Shown here piece after piece: positions 43,467-53,179 of a DNA stretch of 64,000 nt. Position numbers and translations under genes: made by a program. The stretch covers positions 2,108,001 to 2,172,000 of the forward strand of contig NZ_RBKX01000001.1 in NCBI RefSeq assembly GCF_003634615.1, read 5' to 3'. This DNA is from Flavobacterium sp. 102. Lineage in GTDB: Bacteria; Bacteroidota; Bacteroidia; Flavobacteriales; Flavobacteriaceae. Under the pieces are notes generated by a model. The model was not told where the DNA came from and did not search any database. It saw nothing but the letters and a program-made list of their open reading frames with translations. Positions within the stretch are counted from its first letter, which is position 1, and each line of letters starts with the position of its first letter.

Positions 43467-43494
43467 CCTAATTCCTAATTCCTAATTCCTAATT
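43467..43494. repeat. Four tandem CCTAATT units
   Basis: CCTAATT repeated four times (period 7) directly before the tgt -7 box. The same word, inverted, recurs in the riboswitch insert at 18937-19010. Confidence 0.9.
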
Positions 43495-43498
43495 CTTT

Positions 43499-43506
43499 TA
43501 TCTTTG
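43499..43506 (+). promoter_or_regulatory. -7 box of tgt
   Basis: TATCTTTG, 19 bases before the tgt start; the -33 region falls in the CCTAATT tandem repeat. Confidence 0.5.
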
Positions 43507-43525
43507 CCGACTGTAAAAGAAACTT

Positions 43526-44656
43526 ATGCAATTTGATTTATTAGCCAAAGATCCCAATTCAAGTGCGCGTGCCGGAAGTATTACAACCGACCATGGCGTA
43601 ATTGAAACCCCAATCTTTATGCCTGTTGGAACCGTAGCTTCGGTAAAAGGAGTACACCAACGCGAATTAAAAGAAGAAATCAATCCCGATATTATCCTAG
43701 GGAATACCTACCATTTATACCTTCGCCCGCAAACCGAAATTCTTGAAAAAGCCGGTGGTTTGCACAAGTTCATGAACTGGGATAGGAATATTTTAACCGA
43801 TAGCGGTGGTTACCAGGTGTATTCGCTTTCGGCCAATAGAAAAATCAAAGAAGAAGGCGTAAAATTCAAATCGCATATCGATGGTTCGTATCACGTGTTT
43901 ACTCCTGAAAATGTGATGGAAATCCAACGTACCATTGGTGCCGATATCATTATGGCTTTCGACGAATGTACGCCTTATCCATGTGATTACAGATACGCAC
44001 AACGCTCGATGCACATGACACACCGTTGGTTAGACCGTTGTATCAATCATTTGGAAAAATTGCCTTTTAAATACGGCTACGAACAAACATTTTTTCCAAT
44101 AGTTCAAGGAAGTACTTATAAGGATTTACGCCAACAATCAGCAGAATATATTGCCAATGCCGGTGCACAAGGAAATGCCATCGGTGGTTTGTCTGTTGGC
44201 GAGCCTGCCGAAGAAATGTATGCAATGACCGAAGTCGTAACCGCTATATTACCCCAAGACAAACCAAGGTATTTAATGGGTGTTGGAACGCCAATTAATA
44301 TTTTGGAAAACATCGCTTTAGGGATTGATATGTTCGATTGTGTGATGCCAACACGTAACGCTCGTAACGGAATGTTATTTACGGCTCATGGTTCTATCAA
44401 TATTAAGAATAAAAAATGGGAAGCCGATTTTTCTCCGGTAGATGAAATGGGACATACTTTTGTTGATACCGAATATACAAAGGCTTATTTACGTCATTTG
44501 TTCGCTGCCAATGAATATCTTGGAAAGCAAATTGCAACCATACACAACTTAGGTTTCTATATGTGGTTGGTTCGTGAAGCCAGAAAACATATCTTAGCCG
44601 GAGATTTCAGAACTTGGAAAGACATGATGGTAAAACAAATGAGCCAAAGGCTTTAA
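43526..44656 (+). CDS. tgt: tRNA-guanine transglycosylase
   Basis: 376 residues. Exchanges guanine-34 of Asp, Asn, His and Tyr tRNAs for the queuosine precursor. Seen: GVIETPIFMPVGTVASVKG, LTDSGGYQVYSL, DIIMAFDECTPYP, GGLSVGE, RYLMGVGTP and the zinc region near FDCVMPTRNARNG. Typical length. It is followed at 75 bp by a LptF/G permease in the same direction, a common neighbourhood in this phylum. Confidence 0.95.
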   Translation: MQFDLLAKDPNSSARAGSITTDHGVIETPIFMPVGTVASVKGVHQRELKEEINPDIILGNTYHLYLRPQTEILEKAGGLHKFMNWDRNILTDSGGYQVYSLSANRKIKEEGVKFKSHIDGSYHVFTPENVMEIQRTIGADIIMAFDECTPYPCDYRYAQRSMHMTHRWLDRCINHLEKLPFKYGYEQTFFPIVQGSTYKDLRQQSAEYIANAGAQGNAIGGLSVGEPAEEMYAMTEVVTAILPQDKPRYLMGVGTPINILENIALGIDMFDCVMPTRNARNGMLFTAHGSINIKNKKWEADFSPVDEMGHTFVDTEYTKAYLRHLFAANEYLGKQIATIHNLGFYMWLVREARKHILAGDFRTWKDMMVKQMSQRL

Positions 44657-44731
44657 AGTTGTAGGTTCTAAGTTGTAGGTTCTTGGTTAAAAGAACAGCA
44701 ACTTACAACATACAACTCACAACATATAACT
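44656..44731. repeat. AAGTTGTA-type intergenic repeat
   Basis: Two direct copies of AAGTTGTAGGTTCT followed, 20 bases on, by inverted ACTTACAACATACAACTCACAACAT. The string fills the whole tgt-lptF/G gap and can fold back on itself. Repeat DNA of unknown role. Confidence 0.6.
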
Positions 44732-45817
44732 ATGCTAAAAATAATTGACAAATACATCCTAAAACGTTACTTAGTCACATTCTCCGTGATGTTGCTAATG
44801 TTTATTCCTATCGGAATTGTGATTGATGTTTCGGAGAAAGTCAACAGAATGATTGAAAACAAAGTGCCTTTCAAAGAAATTGCTTGGTACTATCTTGACT
44901 TCACGATTTATTTTGCCAATTTATTATTTCCTATATTTTTATTTCTTTCGGTGATTTGGTTTACCTCAAAATTGGCCAACAACACCGAGATTATTGCCAT
45001 CTTAAGCTCTGGGATTTCTTTTTCTCGATTTTTGCGCCCTTATATAGTCGGTGCTACTATCATATCCATATTTGCACTGATTATGAGTATTTTTTTAGTG
45101 CCAAGTGCCAGTGCCGGATTTAAGAATTTCAGGTATAAATACTTAATTGGTAACGGACGCAATGAGGTTCGAGACAATTCAGATGTGTTTCGCCAAATAA
45201 GCAAAGACGAATATCTTTTTGTGACTAATTTCAATGACTTGTCTAAAATGGCATTCAACTTTTCTCTGGAGAAATTTGAAGGAGACAAATTAAAATACAA
45301 ATTGGTCGCCAACAGAATCAAGTGGAATCCAAAAACCAAAAACTACACTTTGTTCAATTACAGTAAAAGAAAAGTAGGTGAATTTGGTGATATCATTGAA
45401 AGAGGCGAAAAAAAGGATACCGTTTTTAACTTTGATTTAGAAGATTTAACACCGGTGGTTTACATAGCGGAAACGTTACCGCTAAATGAATTGCACAAGT
45501 TCATCGACAAAGAAAAAGCCCGTGGTTCGTCAAATATTAACACCTATATGGTAGTGCTTTACAAAAAGTACAGTATTCCGGTTTCCGCTTTTATTTTAAC
45601 CATTATTGCGGTAGCAGTTTCGGCCATGAAACGACGTGGCGGAATGGGAGCCAATTTGGCTATCGGAATTGTATTGGCTTTTGCTTTTGTCTTCTTAGAT
45701 AAAGTCTTTGGGGTTTTGGCTGAAAAATCAACAGCACCACCAATGTTGGCGGTTTGGACACCCAATATTGTTTTCGGACTCTTAGCGATTTATCTTTTAA
45801 GAAATGCCAAACGATAA
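44732..45817 (+). CDS. LptF/LptG family permease
   Basis: 361 residues with the family plan: three N-terminal helices (IIDKYILKRYLVTFSVMLLMFIPIGIVID), a large periplasmic jellyroll-type domain (about 110-270) and three C-terminal helices ending ...LRNAKR. With LptB, -C, -A and -D such permeases move LPS from the inner membrane to the surface. F or G cannot be told apart. It overlaps the EamA gene by 14 bases. Confidence 0.88.
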   Translation: MLKIIDKYILKRYLVTFSVMLLMFIPIGIVIDVSEKVNRMIENKVPFKEIAWYYLDFTIYFANLLFPIFLFLSVIWFTSKLANNTEIIAILSSGISFSRFLRPYIVGATIISIFALIMSIFLVPSASAGFKNFRYKYLIGNGRNEVRDNSDVFRQISKDEYLFVTNFNDLSKMAFNFSLEKFEGDKLKYKLVANRIKWNPKTKNYTLFNYSKRKVGEFGDIIERGEKKDTVFNFDLEDLTPVVYIAETLPLNELHKFIDKEKARGSSNINTYMVVLYKKYSIPVSAFILTIIAVAVSAMKRRGGMGANLAIGIVLAFAFVFLDKVFGVLAEKSTAPPMLAVWTPNIVFGLLAIYLLRNAKR

Positions 45818-46739
45818 TCTAAAAAGCTATTTAAATCTTCACTTGATTGTATTCATTTGGGGATTTACAGCCATACTTGGTGCCTTAATTACCCTTGATG
45901 CTTTGCCTTTGGTTTGGTTCCGAATGCTTTTTGCTGTTGGCTTTATTGCCATTTATATTTACTACAAAAAGTTGCCGTTAAAAGTACCGATGAAGATTTT
46001 GATGCAGTTCCTTTTTTCGGGATTGATAATTGCTTTGCACTGGTTTACCTTTTTTCATGCGATTAAAATCTCCAATGTTTCCATTACTTTGGCTTGTCTT
46101 TCCACCGGCGCTTTATTTGCTTCTGTACTCGAACCGATTTTATATGGTAAAAAGATAGTTTGGTACGAATTGCTATCCGGACTTGTTGCGATAATAGGAT
46201 TGTATTTCGTCGCTATTTCCGCGGATACCGGAACAGAGGGATTACTTAAAGCCATATTTAATGGTGGAAATAAATACCTATTTGGAATCGGATTTGCTTT
46301 GATTTCTGCCTTCCTTTCTGCCTTATTTGCAGTAATAAACAGTAGATTAGTCAAATCTTATGATGCCACCGTGATTTCCTTTTATGAACTCAGTGGTGGC
46401 GTAGTGTTTTTCTCTTTTCTCTTGTTATTTTTTGGCAGTTTCAAACCTGAATTCTTTCAACTTTCCGCTAAAGATTTAATGTACTTATTGATATTGAGTT
46501 CGGTTTGTACCGCTTATGCTTTTATTGCTTCAACCGCAGTAATGAAGTTTTTAAGTCCGTATACAGTAATGCTTACTATCAATTTGGAACCTATTTACGG
46601 AATTATTTTAGCCGTATTAATCTTCGAAGAAAAAGAAAAAATGAGTTTCGAATTTTATATCGGAGCCGCTATTATTTTATTAACCGTAATTTTAAATGCT
46701 ATTCTAAAAAGTAGAAAGGCGTCATTAAATAAAGGTTAG
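45804..46739 (+). CDS. EamA/DMT family transporter
   Basis: 311 residues, about ten membrane helices in two EamA repeats (LITLDALPLVWFRMLFAVGFIAI; FLSPYTVMLTINLEPIYGIILAVLIFEEKE, a typical second-repeat end). Drug/metabolite exporters of this class handle varied small solutes; the substrate is not predictable. It starts 14 bases inside the permease gene, so it is translationally coupled to it. Confidence 0.88.
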   Translation: MPNDNLKSYLNLHLIVFIWGFTAILGALITLDALPLVWFRMLFAVGFIAIYIYYKKLPLKVPMKILMQFLFSGLIIALHWFTFFHAIKISNVSITLACLSTGALFASVLEPILYGKKIVWYELLSGLVAIIGLYFVAISADTGTEGLLKAIFNGGNKYLFGIGFALISAFLSALFAVINSRLVKSYDATVISFYELSGGVVFFSFLLLFFGSFKPEFFQLSAKDLMYLLILSSVCTAYAFIASTAVMKFLSPYTVMLTINLEPIYGIILAVLIFEEKEKMSFEFYIGAAIILLTVILNAILKSRKASLNKG

Positions 46740-46777
46740 TCAAAGGTTAATTTTTGTTTAAAACTAATCCGGCAGAA

Positions 46778-46811
46778 TTGCTTTTTATCACAATTTAAAA
46801 TTTTATATTTG
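46778..46811 (+). promoter_or_regulatory. Promoter of accA
   Basis: TTG (46778-46780), 23-base spacer, TATATTTG (46804-46811). Confidence 0.5.
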
Positions 46812-46840
46812 CTATTCGATTAAACAAAACAAACAACCCT

Positions 46841-47794
46841 ATGGAATATTTGGATTTTGAACTTCCTATCAAGGAATTAGAAGATCAACTCGATAAATGT
46901 CAAATCATCGGTGCCGAATCCAATGTTGATGTCACCGCTACTTGTAAACAAATTGAAAAAAAGTTAGAGGAAACCAAAAGGAAAATCTACAAAAATTTAA
47001 CCGCTTGGCAACGTGTACAATTATCACGTCATCCTAACAGACCTTATACTTTAGAGCATATTACTAATTTAACCAAAGGCACTTTCTTAGAAATGTTTGG
47101 CGACAGAAATTTCAAAGATGACAAAGCCATGGTTGGTGGTTTAGGCAAAATTGACGGTCAATCTTTCATGTTAATTGGACAACAAAAAGGAATCAATACT
47201 AAAATGCGTCAGTTGCGTAATTTCGGTATGGCTAGTCCTGAAGGCTATCGTAAAGCGTTGCGTTTGATGAAAATGGCGGAAAAATTTAATCTTCCTGTAG
47301 TAACCCTTATTGACACTCCGGGAGCATTCCCAGGATTGGAAGCTGAAGAACGCGGACAAGGAGAAGCGATTGCCAGAAATATTTTGGAAATGGTGCGTTT
47401 AAAAGTGCCGATTATTTGTGTAATTATTGGAGAAGGTGCTTCAGGTGGCGCTCTAGGAATAGGCGTTGGTGACCGAGTATTGATGATGGAAAACACTTGG
47501 TATTCTGTTATTTCTCCTGAATCTTGTTCATCTATTTTATGGAAAAGCTGGGAATATAAAGAACAAGCAGCCGAAGCCTTGAAACTGACTTCAACCGACA
47601 TGAAAAAGATGAAACTAGTTGATGATGTGATTCCGGAACCATTAGGTGGTGCTCATTACGATAAAGAAACTACATTTAAAACTGTTGAACAATATATCAT
47701 GAAAGCGTTTAACGAATTGAAAGATTTATCAACAGAAGAATTAGTGTCTCAAAGGATGGACAAATACAGCAAGATGGGCGAATACAAGGAATAA
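46841..47794 (+). CDS. accA: Acetyl-CoA carboxylase carboxyltransferase, alpha subunit
   Basis: 317 residues. With AccD it transfers the carboxyl group from biotin to acetyl-CoA, giving malonyl-CoA for fatty acid synthesis. Family blocks: [77 protein letters not shown] and [20 protein letters not shown]. Normal length. Own promoter upstream and hairpin downstream, so monocistronic. Confidence 0.95.
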   Translation: MEYLDFELPIKELEDQLDKCQIIGAESNVDVTATCKQIEKKLEETKRKIYKNLTAWQRVQLSRHPNRPYTLEHITNLTKGTFLEMFGDRNFKDDKAMVGGLGKIDGQSFMLIGQQKGINTKMRQLRNFGMASPEGYRKALRLMKMAEKFNLPVVTLIDTPGAFPGLEAEERGQGEAIARNILEMVRLKVPIICVIIGEGASGGALGIGVGDRVLMMENTWYSVISPESCSSILWKSWEYKEQAAEALKLTSTDMKKMKLVDDVIPEPLGGAHYDKETTFKTVEQYIMKAFNELKDLSTEELVSQRMDKYSKMGEYKE

Positions 47795-47813
47795 ATTCTC
47801 ACAAAATATATCT

Positions 47814-47847
47814 TAATCCGGAGCCCAATGGTTTCGGATTTTTTTTT
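47814..47847 (+). terminator. Terminator after accA
   Basis: AATCCG / CGGATT around a CCCAATGG-type loop with T9 run. Confidence 0.65.
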
Positions 47848-47922
47848 GGTTGTTAACAAAAAACACAAACTTATAAACATTGGCTTTGAATAACTCAATC
47901 CCAAAAATTTGGCTAAAATTGC

Positions 47923-47930
47923 TACTTTCG
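47923..47930 (+). promoter_or_regulatory. -7 box just before dnaB
   Basis: TACTTTCG only 4 bases before the dnaB ATG, which would place transcription start at or next to the A of ATG. Confidence 0.45.
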
Positions 47931-47934
47931 TTTC

Positions 47935-49482
47935 ATGGAAAATCTCAGAAATATTAACCCTATCAAAGTAGATAAAACTACCATCATCAACTTAGAAAAA
48001 GGAAAACTCCCGCCACAAGTGATGGATTTGGAAGAAGCGGTGTTGGGTGCGATGATGATTGATAAAAAAGGCGTCGATGAGGTAATTGATATTCTCCAAC
48101 CCGATGCTTTTTACAAAGACGCTCACAAACACATTTTTGAAGCGATTTTTCAGTTATTCACAGATTCTCAACCCATTGACTTATTAACAGTTTCGGCTCA
48201 ATTAAAAAAGAGTGCGAAGTTGGATTTAGCCGGTGGCGATTTTTACTTAATCCAGCTTACGCAAAAGATATCGTCTTCCGCACACATTGAATTCCACTCG
48301 AGAATTATTCTTCAGAAATACATCCAACGAAGCTTAATCAAAATCTCTTCGGAAATCATCGAAGAATCTTATGATGAATCAACCGATGTATTCGATTTGT
48401 TAGACAAAGCCGAATCCAAATTATACGAAGTTACCCAAGGGAATATCAAGCGAAGCTCAGAAACTGCCCAAAGTTTGGTAATCCAAGCCAAGAAAAGAAT
48501 CGAAGAAATCGCTAATAAAGAAGGTTTGAGCGGAATCGCAACCGGTTTTGAAAAACTGGACAAAGTGACTTCAGGTTGGCAACCATCCGATTTAATTATC
48601 ATCGCGGCTCGTCCGGGTATGGGTAAAACCGCCTTTGTATTGTCGATGGCGAGAAACATAGCCATTGATTTCGGTCATCCGGTAGCTTTGTTCTCATTAG
48701 AGATGTCATCGGTACAGTTAATCACCCGTTTGATTTCCTCAGAAACCGGTTTGTCATCAGAAAAACTAAGAACCGGAAAACTGGAAAAACACGAATGGGA
48801 GCAATTGTCTACCAAAGTAAAAGATTTAGAAAAAGCACCTTTGTATATTGACGATACGCCATCGCTTTCTATCTTCGATTTAAGAGCCAAAGCAAGACGT
48901 CTGTCGTCACAACACGGCATCAAGATGATTATAGTTGATTACCTTCAATTGATGACCGCAGGCGGAAGTAATGGCAAAGGCGGCGGAAACCGTGAACAGG
49001 AAATCTCAACCATTTCGAGAAACTTAAAAGCTCTTGCCAAGGAATTAGAAGTTCCGGTAATTGCGTTATCACAGTTGTCTCGTGCCGTGGAAACTCGTGG
49101 CTCGAGTAAAAGACCTTTATTGTCCGACTTACGTGAATCCGGTGCGATTGAGCAAGATGCCGATATCGTATCGTTTATCTATCGTCCGGAATACTATAAA
49201 ATTGACGAATGGGATGATGACGAACAATCGCCAACTGCCGGTCAGGCCGAATTTATTATCGCAAAACACCGTAACGGTTCGTTGGAAAATATCAGACTGA
49301 AATTCATTGGAAACCTTGGTAAGTTCGATAACTTAGAAGAATATAGCGGCGGATTTGACGATTTGCCTTCGAAAATGAACCACGATGACAATCCGTTTAT
49401 GACGAAGAATTTACCATCACCCAACGAAGCTTTCGGTAGCAATATCAACCGAAACGATGACGACAGCGACGTTCCATTCTAA
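47935..49482 (+). CDS. dnaB: Replicative DNA helicase
   Basis: 515 residues. N-terminal DnaG-interacting domain (LPPQVMDLEEAVLGAMMIDKKGVDEV), linker, and RecA-type motor with Walker A ARPGMGKTAF, Walker B MIIVDYLQLM, the sensor LSQLSRAVETR and the arginine-finger region SDLRESGAIEQDADIV. It unwinds DNA at the replication fork. Ends with an acidic tail. No intein. Confidence 0.97.
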   Translation: MENLRNINPIKVDKTTIINLEKGKLPPQVMDLEEAVLGAMMIDKKGVDEVIDILQPDAFYKDAHKHIFEAIFQLFTDSQPIDLLTVSAQLKKSAKLDLAGGDFYLIQLTQKISSSAHIEFHSRIILQKYIQRSLIKISSEIIEESYDESTDVFDLLDKAESKLYEVTQGNIKRSSETAQSLVIQAKKRIEEIANKEGLSGIATGFEKLDKVTSGWQPSDLIIIAARPGMGKTAFVLSMARNIAIDFGHPVALFSLEMSSVQLITRLISSETGLSSEKLRTGKLEKHEWEQLSTKVKDLEKAPLYIDDTPSLSIFDLRAKARRLSSQHGIKMIIVDYLQLMTAGGSNGKGGGNREQEISTISRNLKALAKELEVPVIALSQLSRAVETRGSSKRPLLSDLRESGAIEQDADIVSFIYRPEYYKIDEWDDDEQSPTAGQAEFIIAKHRNGSLENIRLKFIGNLGKFDNLEEYSGGFDDLPSKMNHDDNPFMTKNLPSPNEAFGSNINRNDDDSDVPF

Positions 49483-49489
49483 AAATATT

Positions 49490-49515
49490 AATCCCGAGTA
49501 ATCGGGATTTTTTTT
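49490..49515 (+). terminator. Terminator after dnaB
   Basis: AATCCCGA / TCGGGATT, GTAA loop, T8 run. Confidence 0.85.
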
Positions 49516-49567
49516 ATGTTTTTCTTCACAGTAATTCTGTTATCTTTGAATTTAAATATGGCTACAA

Positions 49568-50827
49568 ATGTTTAAAAAGTCACTCTATATATTTCTAATA
49601 CTGATTTCCTTTTCTGTAAAGGCGAATTTCTTATTGTTACCAATGGATGAAGTATCACAGAAAAACCACTTAAAAGCCTACGGAATTACTTATTGGGCTT
49701 TAGACAAGCAATACAAAGCGAGTTGGTTACTGAACTACCGCGGTGGTTCATTTTTGTTACCCGATGTGGCTGAAATTCGCAAAGAATGTCAAATCCGAGG
49801 CGTAAGTTTTGAAGTGGTATCCGATGGAGAAATGCAGAATATTTTAGCCGAAATCGCGAGTCCGTCGCAGAATATGGAAACCGTTGTTTTAGAAAAAGCC
49901 CCAAAGATTGCGGTTTATTCGCCACCGGGAAAACAACCTTGGGACGATGCGGTAACGATGGTGTTGACTTATGCCGAGATTCCGTTTAAAGTAGTTTATG
50001 ATGAAGAAGTGCTTAGTGACCAATTAATTTTATACGATTGGTTGCACTTGCACCACGAAGATTTTACCGGACAATATGGAAAGTTTTATGGAGCGTACCG
50101 AAACGCACCTTGGTATATCGAACAAAAGAAATCCGCTGAAGCTTTGGCCACGAAATTAGGTTTTCCTAAAGTGTCGACAGAGAAATTAGCGGTAGCCAAA
50201 AAAATACGCGACTTTGTAATTGGTGGCGGTTTTATGTTTGCGATGTGTTCGGCAACAGATAGTTTTGATATTGCACTTTCTGCCGAAGGTGTTGATATTT
50301 GCGAACCGATGTTTGATGGCGACAACAGCGATGCCAATTACCAATCACAAATTGATTACAGCAGAACCTTTGCTTTCAAGAATTTTATTTTAGATAGAAA
50401 ACCGGAACACTATGAGTTCTCGGATATTGATATGACCGAAAAACGTCGTATTCCTTTCGAAAAAGACTATTTCACTTTAATGGAATTTTCAGCCAAATGG
50501 GATGTGATTCCGAGTATGTTGTGCCAAAATCATACCCAATTGGTCAAAGGTTTTATGGGACAAACGACAGCATTTGACAGCAATTTGATTAAATCCAATG
50601 TGTTGACCTTGGGTAAAAATGAATTGAATGACGAAGCGCGTTATATCCATGGTCAAAAAGGAAAAGGATTTTTCACGTTCTACGGCGGTCATGATCCGGA
50701 AGATTACCAACATCGAGTAGGTGATGAGCCAACAGTGCTAGACTTGCATCCAACTTCACCCGGATTCCGTTTGATCTTGAACAATGTATTATTTCCGGCG
50801 GCGAGAAAGAAACCTCAGAAAACCTAA
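49568..50827 (+). CDS. Secreted conserved protein, unknown function
   Basis: 419 residues with a signal peptide (to about FSVKA). Relatives in this phylum are often labelled asparagine synthetase B, but the AsnB glutaminase and synthetase motifs are not visible. Instead there is a class I amidotransferase/ThuA-like region with APKIAVYSPPGKQPWDDAV, ILYDWLHLHHEDFTGQYGKFYGAY, FVIGGGFMFAMCSATDSFDIALSAEGVDI and GKGFFTFYGGHDPEDYQHRVGD near the C-terminus. Cys in FAMCSA sits where such folds have a nucleophile. A -7 box TATCTTTG lies at 49541-49548. Function is unknown. Confidence 0.75.
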   Translation: MFKKSLYIFLILISFSVKANFLLLPMDEVSQKNHLKAYGITYWALDKQYKASWLLNYRGGSFLLPDVAEIRKECQIRGVSFEVVSDGEMQNILAEIASPSQNMETVVLEKAPKIAVYSPPGKQPWDDAVTMVLTYAEIPFKVVYDEEVLSDQLILYDWLHLHHEDFTGQYGKFYGAYRNAPWYIEQKKSAEALATKLGFPKVSTEKLAVAKKIRDFVIGGGFMFAMCSATDSFDIALSAEGVDICEPMFDGDNSDANYQSQIDYSRTFAFKNFILDRKPEHYEFSDIDMTEKRRIPFEKDYFTLMEFSAKWDVIPSMLCQNHTQLVKGFMGQTTAFDSNLIKSNVLTLGKNELNDEARYIHGQKGKGFFTFYGGHDPEDYQHRVGDEPTVLDLHPTSPGFRLILNNVLFPAARKKPQKT

Positions 50828-50847
50828 CAATTTTAATCACGAATAAG

Positions 50848-50917
50848 AAATCCCAAATTCCAATTCACTTCGACTCCCGAAGTTTCGGGACAGTGTGACA
50901 ATTGGAATTTGGGATTT
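50848..50917. repeat. Nested palindrome, also a terminator
   Basis: Outer arms of 18 bp are perfect (50848-50865 AAATCCCAAATTCCAATT with 50900-50917); an inner hairpin TCCCGAAgtTTCGGGA sits at 50875-50890. T-run after it. It separates two convergent genes. Confidence 0.85.
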
Positions 50918-50920
50918 TTT

Positions 50921-50990
50921 AGCCCCGATAGAGCCGATATCCTCACGTAGTTTACGGAGTGAGATAAAGGCGAAAGCGGGAAATAGCTCC
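50921..50990. repeat. AGCCCCGAT ... GCGGGAA element, copy 1
   Basis: Starts AGCCCCGATAG and ends AAGCGGGAAATAGCTCC, abutting the stop codon of the S9 peptidase. The same ends recur at 56517-56573. Likely a family of small mobile or structural repeats common in Flavobacterium to my memory. Confidence 0.6.
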
Positions 50991-53122
50991 TACTTATTAT
51001 TATCAATCACGTAGTTCAGTACTTTTTGAATTAAATGCACACGATCTTTACCGGTTACATTGTGTTTGTGCATTGGGTAAGGAAAATAATCTACCTGTTT
51101 TCCGGCCTCAACGAACTTTTTTACTAACGATAAATTGTGTTGTTCCACCACGACATCATCGTTTGTTCCGTGAATTAAAAGCAGTTTGCCTCTTAGGTTT
51201 TTTACGTAATTGTATACGGTAGTTTCTTCAAAACCTTTAGGGTTTTCAGTTGGTGTGTCCATATAACGTTCGCCGTACATGGCTTCATACCATTTCCAGT
51301 CGATTACCGGTCCGCCGGCAACGCCTACTTTAAAGGTATCGGCTTTACGCAACATCAAAGAAGTGGTCATGAATCCGCCGTAACTCCAACCGTGAACCGC
51401 CAAGCGATTTCCGTCAACAAAAGGAAGCGATTTTAAATAATCGACACCTTTCAATTGGTCATCCATTTCGTTTACACCTAAATTTCCATGAATGATGCTT
51501 TCAAAAGCAAAACCTCTGTTGTCCGAACCGCGATTGTCAACCGTGAAAACCAAATAACCTTGTTCTGCCATCCAATACATCCACAAATTGGCACCATCTA
51601 AAAACGAATTGGTAATCATTTGCGCATGTGGTCCGCCGTAAACGTAGACTAATACCGGGTATTTTTTGGTTGGATCAAAGTTACTCGGCTTAATCAAACG
51701 TGTGTATAAATCGGTTGTTCCGTCAGCTGATTTGATGGTTTTGATTTCGGCTGTTCCGATTTCGTAACCATCGTATTTGTTTTTGCTCACCAAAAGTGTT
51801 TTGGCTTTCAAACTTTTGTCATACAACAATGATTTTGAGGGCGTATCGTGGTTTGAAAATTCATCAAAAAACCAATTGCCATCGCTGCTCGGAATTACAT
51901 TGTGAATACCTTGGTCTTTGGTGATTAAAGTTTGTTTGCCTTTTAAATCGACTTTGTAAGCCAACATGTTGGTTGGATTTGGTCCGGTGGCTTTGAAATA
52001 AATTTCCGTTCCGGCAGTATTGGTGCCAATGATATCACGCACAACGAATTGGTTATTGGTCAATTGTTTGATTAATTTTCCTTCGATAGCGTAGTAGTAC
52101 AGATTAGGGAAACCGTCTTTTTCGCTGAACCAAACAAAGTTATTGGATTTCGAATTCGGGAAAAAAGCATCGTGTTCCGGTTCAACCCAACGAGGATTTT
52201 TTTCGTTTAAAATGGTTCTGATAAAAGCGCCTGTGTTGGCATCATACAGATTCAGATTCATATCATTTTGTCCGCGATTCAATTCGGCAATCAAAACGTA
52301 TTTTTCGTCCGGTGTCCAAGACAAGTTGGTCAAATAGTCATCTTGGTTGCCTCTTGGTGTGATGAAAACTGTTTTTTGAGTAGTCAAATTGTAAATTCCA
52401 ACTCTAGGTTTCTCGCTTTTTTGACCAATCATTGGGTATTTGATGTTGACTAATTTTCCCGGTGTTTCGTTTATATCTAATAAAGGATAATCGGCTACTT
52501 CGGTTTCGTCTTTTTGGTAGAAAGCTAAAAATGATGCTTTTGGTGACCAAAAGATTCCGTTGCTAATGCCAAACTCATTACGAGCAATAAATTGTCCGGA
52601 TACGATTCCTTTATTGCTTTCGTTGGTTACCGTAACTTTTTCTCCTTTATTGTTCAAGAAGTACAGATTATTTCCTTCTGTAAAAGCCAAGTTCACTTTA
52701 TTGCTGTCGAAAGTATTGTTTTCAGCAGTTTCAAGTGCTTGAAGGATTAATTTGCCGGTTTTTGTGGTTAGGTTGTAACTGTAATATTTACCATTTTCTG
52801 TTATCAAGAAGTTGTTGGTGTCAACCCATTGTAAACCAAAGAAGTTTCTCAATTTGGTTCCCAATGCGGTATTCAAGTCAGCCAAAGTAACCAGTTCTGT
52901 TGCTGTATCATTAGCAGCAGATGCCGTTTTCATTTTGGTCCAAGCATCGGTGTAGAATACGTATCTATTGGTATTTGGAATCCATTGATAACCGGTTAAG
53001 CCGTCAGCTCTGAAAGCGCGACCTTGTTGTAAAACAGCTTCTTCGAGTGTGATTTTCTTAAGTTGACCTACAGCAGTTGTGGCTACAAAGCATAGTAAAG
53101 CCACCCATATTTTATTGTTCAT
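50990..53122 (-). CDS. S9 family prolyl dipeptidyl peptidase (DPP IV type)
   Basis: 710 residues from ATG 53122 (MNNKIWVALLCFVATTAVGQ, a clear signal peptide); the frame extends to 53164 but without a better start. N-terminal beta-propeller (about 40-450) and C-terminal alpha/beta hydrolase with catalytic Ser in HGWSYGGFM, Asp in HGTNDDVV and His in MHKHNV. The Glu pair that marks DPP IV substrate binding is not obvious to me. Removes X-Pro or X-Ala dipeptides from peptides in the periplasm. Confidence 0.92.
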   Translation of the reverse strand: MNNKIWVALLCFVATTAVGQLKKITLEEAVLQQGRAFRADGLTGYQWIPNTNRYVFYTDAWTKMKTASAANDTATELVTLADLNTALGTKLRNFFGLQWVDTNNFLITENGKYYSYNLTTKTGKLILQALETAENNTFDSNKVNLAFTEGNNLYFLNNKGEKVTVTNESNKGIVSGQFIARNEFGISNGIFWSPKASFLAFYQKDETEVADYPLLDINETPGKLVNIKYPMIGQKSEKPRVGIYNLTTQKTVFITPRGNQDDYLTNLSWTPDEKYVLIAELNRGQNDMNLNLYDANTGAFIRTILNEKNPRWVEPEHDAFFPNSKSNNFVWFSEKDGFPNLYYYAIEGKLIKQLTNNQFVVRDIIGTNTAGTEIYFKATGPNPTNMLAYKVDLKGKQTLITKDQGIHNVIPSSDGNWFFDEFSNHDTPSKSLLYDKSLKAKTLLVSKNKYDGYEIGTAEIKTIKSADGTTDLYTRLIKPSNFDPTKKYPVLVYVYGGPHAQMITNSFLDGANLWMYWMAEQGYLVFTVDNRGSDNRGFAFESIIHGNLGVNEMDDQLKGVDYLKSLPFVDGNRLAVHGWSYGGFMTTSLMLRKADTFKVGVAGGPVIDWKWYEAMYGERYMDTPTENPKGFEETTVYNYVKNLRGKLLLIHGTNDDVVVEQHNLSLVKKFVEAGKQVDYFPYPMHKHNVTGKDRVHLIQKVLNYVIDNNK

Positions 53123-53179
53123 AAGGTTGAAATTTAGCGCCGTAAATGTATAAAAAAAGGACAATCTATTTTGTTAAAA

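Noticed and set aside
43467..43494. CRISPR-like array
   Set aside because: A 7-bp tandem with no spacers; a simple repeat.
47245..47601. 118-residue minus-strand frame in accA
   Set aside because: Antisense shadow of a strongly conserved gene; no signal of its own.
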